A stretch of DNA of 9,029 nt. It comes from Planctomycetota bacterium. GTDB taxonomy: Bacteria > Planctomycetota > UBA11346. The stretch is from the NCBI GenBank assembly GCA_007131555.1, contig SLQH01000320.1, positions 1 to 9,029 on the forward strand, written 5' to 3'. The notes beneath the pieces were generated by a model. That model was not told where the DNA came from. It saw only the letters and a list, made by a program, of their open reading frames with translations, and made no database searches. Numbering within the stretch: the first letter of the stretch is position 1; every line of letters starts with the position of its first letter. The translations under genes and the position numbers were made by a program. Shown here piece after piece: positions 1-5,559 of the stretch.

Positions 1-116
1 GGACACCCGTACTACGGCTCGCAGATACCGCGACTTGTGATCAGGGGCAGCAGCCCAGAACGCATGCGGGGTACAACGATGGCGGCGACGCCCCGACCTA
101 TACTGCTCTCAAGGAT

Positions 117-144
117 CTTGGCCCGCCAATGCACGCGGGCCAAG
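117..144. repeat. 10-bp perfect inverted repeat overlapping repeat copy 1
   Basis: CTTGGCCCGC at 117-126 is the exact reverse complement of GCGGGCCAAG at 135-144, with an 8-nt loop. The right arm lies inside repeat copy 1, so this hairpin and the internal hairpin of the repeat (131-153) cannot form at the same time in one strand. The left arm is not part of the sequence shared with copy 2, so this alternative fold is specific to this site. Confidence 0.65.
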
Positions 145-162
145 GCCCGGTGCTCCGGGTGG
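131..162 (+). repeat. REP-like palindromic repeat, copy 1
   Basis: Positions 131-157 are identical over 27 bases to the minus strand of 4762-4736; allowing one inserted base the match extends to 162. Within it GCAC (131-134) pairs with GTGC (150-153) and CGGGCC (136-141) pairs with GGCCCG (144-149), with one bulged G at 135 and AA at the tip, giving a roughly 10-bp GC stem. Two copies in inverted orientation flanking the truD-to-trmJ block suggest a dispersed intergenic palindromic element. Function is unknown; mRNA 3'-end protection, protein binding or a nonautonomous mobile remnant are all possible. Confidence 0.7.
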
Positions 163-347
163 AATCCATGGAACTGATGAGCGAGAGGAGGCTGGCAACG
201 CAGGTATCTGAGCAATGCCCTACATCATGCTCGGTCACTATTCCTTACAGGCTCCAGGGAAAGCCGGATCGCTCTCTTCCACCGCCCGCAGGGCCTCTGC
301 GCTCTCTGCGCGAGCCGTTTGGGGAGGGCATAGGCTGGGCGACGGCG

Positions 348-1505
348 TCAGGCGTCCTCGCCCCGGCGTTTGGCCGGTATGGTCACCGAGAGTTCTTCGA
401 GGGCCACCGTGGCGTAGCTGCCGCGTTCCAGGCTCAGTTCAAGGGTGGCGGTGCCAGGTCCGGTACGGGTCAGACTGGGGGCGCTCAGGAGGGGGCTGAT
501 GAGGCAGCGGCGGTCACCAGGGGCGCTGAGGGGGCCGTCAGCCCCGAACCATGCCGGATCGAAACCGGCTGCCCGGCTCCAGTCGGCTTCAAGGGCCGCA
601 GCTACCATGCTGGGCCGCATCCGATGGCGTCCAGGTATCGGCCCGGTCAGCAGGACCTCAGGTTGAGGTGGTCGGCAGCGCGGGCGCAGCTCGTCCAAGG
701 CCGCGCTGGGGCAGGCGAAGCAGCCACCGCCATGGCGTCGGACGATATCGCCCTGCACAGGATGGTAGAGCAGGCCTGTGGCCCGGCGACCTGCCAGTAC
801 GGCGTTGAAGACCGCACTTTGTCCGGCATTGACGATCAGACGATGAAAGGACTTGTCGGCGGCCCGCCAGGCGGTCCGCCAATCGCCAGGACGGCGCTGC
901 AGGGTCCGGATCATGCGCCCCTGGGGGCCGCTGGCATGGAGGTGTTCAGGTGGGGCGACTCCGCTGCGCCAATCTCCGGTGGGGTCGATGGCCAGACGCA
1001 CCGCACCGGCCAGATCGTGACCGGCCAGACAGCGGGCAATGCCGACATTGGCGTGATGGAGGCCGAAGCGCTGGTCGCCATAGCGATTGATCAGGCCGCC
1101 ATGCCACAATCTGGTCGCCGCCCGCTCCAGGCCGGCATGGTCGTCGATCTGGTGGAGCAGCAGACGGAAGCGATTGCCACAGAGATGGCCGGGCTTGAGC
1201 TTGTTGCGATGGCGACTGACCGCCAGCACCGTCAAACCGCTGATCTGGAGTCGGGCGAGCCCCTGTTCGCAGCCATGATGGATGCTGAACCATTGCCGGG
1301 TGACGGCATGGCGGTCCTTGCGTCCGGCCCAGCCCACTGCTGTCGGCTTGACGGCACAGGCCCGGGCCAGATGGGCGGCCACGGCATCGGTGGTGAGACC
1401 GGTCTTCTCGATCGCGACGTAGAGGTGTTCGCCCTGGCCGCAGGGCTCATAGAGGGGGATTTCGAACACCTGGAAGGCTTCTGGCCCTGGCAGCAGGGCG
1501 GCCAT
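348..1505 (-). CDS. truD: tRNA pseudouridine(13) synthase TruD
   Basis: TruD isomerises uridine 13 in the D arm of certain tRNAs to pseudouridine. The 385-residue product opens with FQVFEIPLYEP and a GEHLY segment (residues 11-29), as in TruD. The family catalytic motif is clear at about 58-72 (GWAGRKDRHAVTRQW), with the expected nucleophile D64. NKLKPGHLCGNRF (101-113) and NRYGDQRFG (140-148) are further TruD signatures. Length is slightly above the E. coli enzyme (about 349). The start taken is ATG 1505-1503, which overlaps the TGA of the upstream aminotransferase as TGATG, a standard translational-coupling arrangement; a TTG one codon earlier is less likely. It is the last gene of the minus-strand cluster. 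The C-terminal third diverges from E. coli but remains in frame, with no sign of damage. Confidence 0.93.
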   Translation of the reverse strand: MAALLPGPEAFQVFEIPLYEPCGQGEHLYVAIEKTGLTTDAVAAHLARACAVKPTAVGWAGRKDRHAVTRQWFSIHHGCEQGLARLQISGLTVLAVSRHRNKLKPGHLCGNRFRLLLHQIDDHAGLERAATRLWHGGLINRYGDQRFGLHHANVGIARCLAGHDLAGAVRLAIDPTGDWRSGVAPPEHLHASGPQGRMIRTLQRRPGDWRTAWRAADKSFHRLIVNAGQSAVFNAVLAGRRATGLLYHPVQGDIVRRHGGGCFACPSAALDELRPRCRPPQPEVLLTGPIPGRHRMRPSMVAAALEADWSRAAGFDPAWFGADGPLSAPGDRRCLISPLLSAPSLTRTGPGTATLELSLERGSYATVALEELSVTIPAKRRGEDA

Positions 1506-2374
1506 CAATCGGCGTCTTTGCTTGCTGCGGCGTCGGCCTGGGCCTCGTCGAGGCAGGTCTGGTGGTAGAGCTGGCTGAGGCGCTGGGCCCAGGGGCCGGG
1601 GCGGCCGCTGCCGATGATCTGGTCATCGACCTGGATGATGGGCACCAGTTCCCGCACCGAGGAGCTGATCCACAGTTCATCGTAGTCGGCCAGGTCCTCG
1701 ATCCGCAGGTCGGCCCGTTGCCAGTCAAGGCCGATACCGGCGGCCAGGACGGCGAGGTGGCGGCGGGTGATGCCGTCGAGGGCGGCCTGGGGCGGGCTGA
1801 AGACGGTCGACCCGCGCAGGGCCATGACGTTGCTGGTGACCCCTTCGGTGATGCAGCCCTGCTCGTCAACGTACAGGGCCTCGATGGCCCCGGCGGCCTC
1901 GGCTGCGGCCAGGCCGGTCCGACCGCTGAGGTAGCTGGTGGTCTTGATCTCCGGATGGAGGCGGGCTCCGCAGAAGGTCACCGCCCGGCAGCCGTCATCA
2001 TACCAGCGGCGCGGGGGCGGTACCAGATGGCGGGCGATGATCACCCAGTTGGGCTCGCCGGCATCGAACAGCCCATCCTGCTGGTTGCCGGCGGTGACCA
2101 CCAGGTTGACCCGCAGCTCCTGGGCCGAGGCGGCAGCCCGGGCGGCGGCGATATGGCGGCGCAGGGCGGCCTGGTCCAGGGGGCAGGCGAAGCCCATGGC
2201 CGCCGCCCCACCAGCCAGACGCTGGTGGTGTTCGGCCAGGGCATGGGGATGACCGCCGTAGGTCCGCAGGGTCTCGAACACCGCCAGACCGCGCAGGAAG
2301 CCGAGGTCGAGGACGCTGATGCGGGCCTCTGACAAAGGGGTCATGATGCCGTTGACGATGGCGTGGTCGGTCAT
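1505..2374 (-). CDS. Class IV PLP aminotransferase (BCAT/D-amino acid transaminase/ADC lyase type)
   Basis: A 289-residue fold-type IV PLP enzyme. The N-terminus VNGIMTPLSEARISVLDLGF then VFETLRTYGG (about 8-41) is characteristic of the family. The PLP-binding lysine is K144 in EIKTTSYL, and the cofactor-contacting segment follows as ITEGVTSNV (175-183, with E177). The family covers branched-chain aminotransferase (IlvE), D-amino acid transaminase and aminodeoxychorismate lyase (PabC); sequence reading alone does not settle which, so no symbol is given. The ATG at 2374 is the only good start, because an in-frame TGA lies just upstream. There is no strong Shine-Dalgarno site. It sits between miaB (94-nt gap) and truD (1-nt overlap), so it is probably cotranscribed with tRNA-modification genes without an obvious metabolic link. 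Confidence 0.88.
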   Translation of the reverse strand: MTDHAIVNGIMTPLSEARISVLDLGFLRGLAVFETLRTYGGHPHALAEHHQRLAGGAAAMGFACPLDQAALRRHIAAARAAASAQELRVNLVVTAGNQQDGLFDAGEPNWVIIARHLVPPPRRWYDDGCRAVTFCGARLHPEIKTTSYLSGRTGLAAAEAAGAIEALYVDEQGCITEGVTSNVMALRGSTVFSPPQAALDGITRRHLAVLAAGIGLDWQRADLRIEDLADYDELWISSSVRELVPIIQVDDQIIGSGRPGPWAQRLSQLYHQTCLDEAQADAAASKDAD

Positions 2375-2468
2375 GGGGTGCTCAAGATGTCGGGTTCATG
2401 GGGCGACTGTCGATACCACAGCAATGCCTGGCCAAAGACGCTTCTTTCATGGCGGCGGCGGAATGGCG
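2375..2468 (-). other. 94-nt miaB-aminotransferase gap
   Basis: This is the only sizeable gap within the minus-strand cluster. It contains a small perfect hairpin, AAAGA-AGCG-TCTTT on the minus strand (2447-2434), just after the miaB stop. I see no convincing promoter or U-tract terminator, so read-through into the aminotransferase gene is likely but not shown. Confidence 0.4.
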
Positions 2469-3800
2469 TCATGCCGGTCGGCCGAGGAGGGTGAGGTTGG
2501 TGGCGGCGGTGATGACCACCGGCAGCAGGTCGCCGGGCTGGGCGGCGGGGATCAGGTCGCGGGGCACCATGACCAGGCGGTTGCCGAGGCTGCGGCCCTG
2601 CCAGCGGCTGGGGTTGCCGGAGGATGGTCCCTCGATGAGGATCTCCAGGGTCTGGTCGATGAGGGCCTGGTGGAGTTCTTGCTGGTGGGCCAGTTGGAGG
2701 CCGATGAGGTGGTTGCAACGGCGTCGTTTGACGGCCGCCGGGACATCATCCTCCAGGTCAGCGGCCGGGGTGCCCGGACGCGGACTGTACATGAAGACGA
2801 AGGCGCCGTCGAAGCCGACGGTCTCCATCAGGCTGACGGTGGCCTGGAAGTCGTCGTCGCTCTCGCCGGGGAAGCCGACGATGAAGTCGCTGAGCAGTTC
2901 GACTCCGGGGATGATCCGTCGGGCCCGTTCGACCAGATCGAGGTAGGTGGCGCGGCTGTAGTTGCGGGCCATGCGCTCCAGGATCCGGTCGGAGCCGCTC
3001 TGGGCCGGGATGTGCAGGTGGCGGGCCACCTTGGGCAGTTCACGCACGCAGTGCAGGAGGTCGTCATCGACATGCTGGGGGTGGCTGGTGACGAAGCGTA
3101 GGCGGCGCAGGCCGGGCAGGGGATGGAGCAGGCGCAGCAGGTCGGCCAAGCGGCTGGGCGGCTGAAGGTCACGACCGTAGGCGTCGACGGTCTGGCCGAG
3201 GAGGGTGATCTGGACCTGACCGTTGGCCAGGGCGGCGGCGACCTCGCGCTGGATGGTCTGCGGGTCGCGGCTGCGCTCGGGGCCCCGGGTGGTCGGCACG
3301 ATGCAGTACGAACAACGATGGTCGCAGCCGCGCATCACCGGGATCCAGGCGTTGATGCCCTCATGGTGGGCCGGGCGCTCAGCGTCAGGATCATCGGTGG
3401 CATCGAAGCACAGCCGGCGTTCCCCGGCGCGCGCCGCCTCTACCGCACCGGGCAGGCAGGCCATGTGATCACTGCCCAGGGCGATGTCGACCCAGGGGTA
3501 GGTGTCCCCCAGGTCCTGGCCCAGGCGCTGGGCCATGCAGCCCAGGACGGCGATCACCTGACCCGGTCGCTTGCGGTTCTTCCAGCCATCCAGGCGGCCC
3601 CGAACCCGGGCCTCGGCATGATCGCGCACGGCACAGGTGTTGTAGATCACCAGATCGGCCTGGAGGGGGTCGTCAACGGCCTGGTAGCCGGCCTCCTTCA
3701 GCAGGGCCATGGCCGTCTGGCTGTCGGCCCGGTTCATCTGGCAGCCGAAGGTCTCCAGGAACACACGCGGAGCATCATCCATGATGGGTGGTGATATCAT
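2469..3800 (-). CDS. miaB: tRNA-2-methylthio-N6-dimethylallyladenosine synthase MiaB
   Basis: MiaB is a radical-SAM methylthiotransferase that adds a methylthio group to i6A at position 37 next to the anticodon. Counting from this ATG (443 residues), the three cysteines of the N-terminal cluster domain lie in FGCQMN (C20), NTCAVR (C56) and GCMAQR (C88). The radical-SAM motif CDHRCSYC follows at 159-166, then IVPTTRGPERSR, typical of MiaB. The remainder is a radical-SAM barrel (for example LRRLRFVTSHPQ and ELLSDFIVGFPGE) and a C-terminal TRAM-like segment near QTLEILIEG. ATG 3800 is chosen because it begins 4 nt after the TGA of the upstream methyltransferase, suggesting coupling. A TTG at 3818 and an ATG at 3782 are alternatives, and the conserved region begins only after the latter. 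No good Shine-Dalgarno site precedes any of them. Confidence 0.94.
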   Translation of the reverse strand: MISPPIMDDAPRVFLETFGCQMNRADSQTAMALLKEAGYQAVDDPLQADLVIYNTCAVRDHAEARVRGRLDGWKNRKRPGQVIAVLGCMAQRLGQDLGDTYPWVDIALGSDHMACLPGAVEAARAGERRLCFDATDDPDAERPAHHEGINAWIPVMRGCDHRCSYCIVPTTRGPERSRDPQTIQREVAAALANGQVQITLLGQTVDAYGRDLQPPSRLADLLRLLHPLPGLRRLRFVTSHPQHVDDDLLHCVRELPKVARHLHIPAQSGSDRILERMARNYSRATYLDLVERARRIIPGVELLSDFIVGFPGESDDDFQATVSLMETVGFDGAFVFMYSPRPGTPAADLEDDVPAAVKRRRCNHLIGLQLAHQQELHQALIDQTLEILIEGPSSGNPSRWQGRSLGNRLVMVPRDLIPAAQPGDLLPVVITAATNLTLLGRPA

Positions 3801-3804
3801 GGGC

Positions 3805-4608
3805 TCAGGCCGGGCCAAGCGGGGGGCTGCGATCAGGGTCGGGATTGCGGCTGCGGGCGGTCTCCAGATGGTCGCCGCGGTCGCCGTAGCAGTGGTAGTT
3901 GAGCTGGGCCAGCATGCCGAAGAGGACGTCGATGTCGTGGCGGGTCAGGTGCCAGCGGTTGATCATGTCGACGAAATGGGGTTCCCAGCGGGCCCGCGAG
4001 GTGCGCCGGAAGTAGCGGAATCGCTCCATGGTCCCCAGCCAGTAGTCGACCAGACGATCGATGTGGACCCGTGGCGCGGCCTCATCCGGCGCTGTGGCAT
4101 CGGTCTCGTCCGGCAGGTCAAGGGTGGCCAGATGATGGAGGATGATGGCCGCCGCCGCGGCCAGATTGTAGCTGGGGTAGTGGCCGGGAGTGGCCAGCTG
4201 GATGAAGGCCTGGCAGCAGCGCAGTTCGGCCGTGGACAGGCCGTCAGCCTCATTGCCGAGGACGATGGCGATGCGCCCGGCCGGCCGCCGGGCGATGAGT
4301 TGTCCGACCTGGGTCAGGGGCAGCGGGGCGCCGAAATCCTCCTCGCGGTTGCGGCCGCTGGTGCCGATGACCAGGCCGCAGTCGGCGATCGCTGCCGGCA
4401 GGTCGGCAAACACCGGCAGGCCATCGACGACCCGTTGTCGCTCGTGGTTGGCGAACATCCGCGACTCGGCGCAATTGACCGGGCATTGCGGAGCGACCAG
4501 GCGCAGGTCGGTGATGCCGGTATTGCCGCACAGGCGGCAGATCATGCCCAGGTTGACCGGGCCCTGGGTGCGGACCAGGATCAGACACAGGCGCTCTCGC
4601 AACGTCAT
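3805..4608 (-). CDS. trmJ: SPOUT-class tRNA 2'-O-methyltransferase, TrmJ-like
   Basis: A 267-residue SpoU/TrmH-family SAM methyltransferase. Motif 1 is GPVNLGMICRLCGNTG (16-31, with N19 and R25), motif 2 is IVLGNEADGLS (115-125) and motif 3 is YPSYNLAAAAAI (144-155). These three form the trefoil-knot SAM site. TSGRNRE (83-89) corresponds to the TSAR-type loop of TrmJ. The C-terminal extension, ending in a helix with DIDVLFGMLAQLNYH, resembles the TrmJ tail, so 2'-O-methylation of tRNA position 32 is the best guess. Another TrmH-family target is possible. It appears to be the first gene of the minus-strand tRNA-modification cluster, ending 4 nt before the miaB start. A 4-codon frame (ATG 4619 to TGA 4605) overlaps its start by 4 nt, probably by chance. 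No obvious Shine-Dalgarno site is seen. Confidence 0.85.
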   Translation of the reverse strand: MTLRERLCLILVRTQGPVNLGMICRLCGNTGITDLRLVAPQCPVNCAESRMFANHERQRVVDGLPVFADLPAAIADCGLVIGTSGRNREEDFGAPLPLTQVGQLIARRPAGRIAIVLGNEADGLSTAELRCCQAFIQLATPGHYPSYNLAAAAAIILHHLATLDLPDETDATAPDEAAPRVHIDRLVDYWLGTMERFRYFRRTSRARWEPHFVDMINRWHLTRHDIDVLFGMLAQLNYHCYGDRGDHLETARSRNPDPDRSPPLGPA

Positions 4609-4729
4609 GGCCGCAGCATGTCCGGCCCCTGATCCAGGGCAAGGCGGCTCCGCCCTGTGCTACACTGACACGTCACCTGGCCTGGCCTTTTCAGCCTCGG
4701 ACTCGCCAGTGCCACCGCCCATCACAAAC
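4609..4729. other. Intergenic region upstream of trmJ
   Basis: This is the likely location of the promoter for the minus-strand tRNA-modification cluster, but I could not identify a convincing -35/-10 pair on the minus strand. A GC hairpin is present: GGCGG (4643-4647) with CCGCC (4650-4654), or alternatively CAGGGC (4635-4640) with GCCCTG (4652-4657). A TACACT (4661-4666) resembles a plus-strand -10 but has no -35 partner and no plus-strand gene to serve. Confidence 0.35.
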
Positions 4730-4762
4730 CCACCACGGAGCACCGGGCCTTGGCCCGCGTGC
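4730..4762 (-). repeat. REP-like palindromic repeat, copy 2
   Basis: The minus strand of 4762-4736 is identical over 27 bases to 131-157; extending to 4730 adds five more matching bases after one inserted T. It folds into the same bulged hairpin (GCAC/GTGC plus CGGGCC/GGCCCG). In the direction of the regulator mRNA it begins at the very next base after the TAG stop (4765-4763), so it forms the immediate 3' end of that transcript. The hairpin is terminator-like in strength but is followed by TCCGTGGTGGG, not a U tract, so rho-independent termination is not supported. Confidence 0.7.
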
Positions 4763-5503
4763 CTACGCGCAGCCCTCATGTGTCCGCCGCCTGCCAGCCT
4801 GATCGGCGGCACTCAGCAAAGCGCGTCGTAGCTGCTGGCGCTGCTGGCCGCCGGGTGGCGGTCCAGGCCAGCCCAGACTGAGGACGAGCGGCATCTGGGT
4901 GTCGTCCGTCGCCACCGGGGCGGCCAGCTTGGTGCAGGTGTCGAGGCTGAGCTGGCACCAGCCTTCGGCCTGAAGCTGGGCCAAGCCGTCCTGCCAGGCC
5001 TGATGCAGCCAGGGCTCGGGCTGTTCAGCTGCCAGGATGGCGGCCTGGGTATCGGCATCATGCTGGGCGAGCAGGATCCACGACCAGGGATGGCTGAGAT
5101 AGCTGCTGCGGATGGCTCCGACCTCCTGCATGCCCAGGCCGTCCTCGTGACCGGCCTTGGCCAGACAGCGCACATAGGGCCCAGCCGGTCCCTGCTCCTC
5201 GCCCAGCAGCAGGCAGGTGCAGGCGCTGATGTCGCGCAGGGAGTCGAGGATCGGCCGGGCCCAGGCCAGGGGCTGATGGCAGGTCGTGAGCCGGTGCAGT
5301 TGCGGACCGGGGGCGTACCGGCCATCGGGACGGTGTTCGATCCAGCCCTGGGCGCTCAGGGTCCGCAGGAGGCGGGCGACCACGGTATTGGCCGCCTGGG
5401 TCTGGCTGGCGATGGCCGAGAAGGTCATGGGGCCCGTGCTGGCCAGGAGACTGAGGAGCTCCAGACCACGGTCCAGGGCATTGCGTCTTGTGTCAGCGCT
5501 CAT
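4763..5503 (-). CDS. IclR-family transcriptional regulator
   Basis: A 246-residue protein with the IclR layout. Residues 6-20 (RRNALDRGLELLSLL) and the helix-turn-helix at about 25-56 (MTFSAIASQTQAANTVVARLL then LSAQGWIEH) match the family's N-terminal DNA-binding domain, followed by the wing DGRYAPGPQL. The rest aligns in order with the IclR effector domain but is degenerate: the usual H-x2-A-x-GK-x2-LA segment is represented by LSHPWSWILLA, and KLAAPV retains the family's (I/L)AAPV. The effector is unknown and may be atypical. The gene is divergent from the sulfatase gene 56 bp away, the standard arrangement for an IclR protein controlling its neighbour and itself. The start is ATG 5503; no strong Shine-Dalgarno site or clear minus-strand promoter is visible. 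A palindromic repeat follows the stop codon directly. Confidence 0.82.
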   Translation of the reverse strand: MSADTRRNALDRGLELLSLLASTGPMTFSAIASQTQAANTVVARLLRTLSAQGWIEHRPDGRYAPGPQLHRLTTCHQPLAWARPILDSLRDISACTCLLLGEEQGPAGPYVRCLAKAGHEDGLGMQEVGAIRSSYLSHPWSWILLAQHDADTQAAILAAEQPEPWLHQAWQDGLAQLQAEGWCQLSLDTCTKLAAPVATDDTQMPLVLSLGWPGPPPGGQQRQQLRRALLSAADQAGRRRTHEGCA

Positions 5504-5506
5504 GGC

Positions 5507-5534
5507 TTGTAAGATACCATCGGTTACATATAAG
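5507..5534 (+). promoter_or_regulatory. Candidate sigma70-like promoter for the sulfatase gene
   Basis: TTGTAA (5507-5512) and TATAAG (5529-5534) are separated by 16 nt and match the -35 and -10 consensus at 4/6 and 5/6 positions. This AT-rich stretch stands out in otherwise GC-rich sequence. Transcription would begin near 5541, giving a leader of about 19 nt that includes the GGAG at 5549-5552. Confidence 0.55.
5508..5528. promoter_or_regulatory. Candidate operator TGTAA-N11-TTACA
   Basis: TGTAA at 5508-5512 and TTACA at 5524-5528 form a perfect 5-bp inverted repeat across 21 bp, overlapping the -35 box and spacer of the candidate sulfatase promoter and lying just upstream of the regulator's start. 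Placement fits repression or control of both divergent genes by the IclR-type protein, which belongs to a family that binds palindromic sites as dimers. The arms are short, so this is a suggestion. Confidence 0.4.
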
Positions 5535-5548
5535 CAACTGACAATCGC

Positions 5549-5552
5549 GGAG
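5549..5552 (+). promoter_or_regulatory. Ribosome binding site of the sulfatase gene
   Basis: GGAG lies 7 nt before ATG 5560. It is one of the few clear Shine-Dalgarno sites in the window and supports that start. Confidence 0.6.
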
Positions 5553-5559
5553 CCGCCCG

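Larger units (their letters stand above)
1..347. other. Left-edge region without a convincing gene
   Basis: No reading frame here gives a protein I recognise. Plus frame 2 runs in from the edge and stops at TGA 38-40 (visible tail DTRTTARRYRDL), which could be the last codons of a gene outside the window, but twelve residues prove nothing. A 67-codon minus-strand frame (215-12) and a plus frame open across the whole region both lack recognisable motifs, and the latter continues antisense through truD. The sequence is less GC-biased around 200-270 than the flanking genes, as expected for intergenic DNA. It contains one copy of the 27-bp inverted repeat (131-157), a second overlapping hairpin (117-144) and a small direct repeat CTCTGCGC at 295-302 and 304-311. 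No clear U-tract terminator for truD is visible. Confidence 0.55.

Noticed and set aside
12..215. 67-codon minus-strand frame containing EHRALARV
   Set aside because: The EHRALARV peptide comes from the 27-bp repeat. At copy 2 the same peptide frame has no good start and continues antisense into the regulator, so it is more likely DNA repeat than protein conservation.
1..347. tRNA or CRISPR in the left noncoding region
   Set aside because: I saw no T-arm consensus with a paired acceptor stem and no regularly spaced direct repeats.
129..1568. 479-codon plus-strand open frame across truD
   Set aside because: It is antisense to truD, whose catalytic motifs are unambiguous. The translation is rich in Gly, Ala and Gln with no domain, as expected from high-GC antisense frames.
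1562..2332. 256-codon plus-strand frame opposite the aminotransferase
   Set aside because: A low-complexity antisense shadow; the minus strand carries the PLP lysine and family motifs.
4605..4619. Four-codon upstream frame (ATG CTG CGG CCA TGA) overlapping the trmJ start
   Set aside because: It is too short and lacks a ribosome binding site, and such overlaps arise easily by chance; conservation would be needed.
4661..4666. TACACT as a plus-strand -10 box
   Set aside because: It has no -35 partner at proper spacing and no plus-strand gene downstream before the antisense regulator.
4736..4762. Repeat copy 2 as a rho-independent terminator
   Set aside because: The stem is strong but not followed by a T run, and the second copy shows it is a repeated unit.
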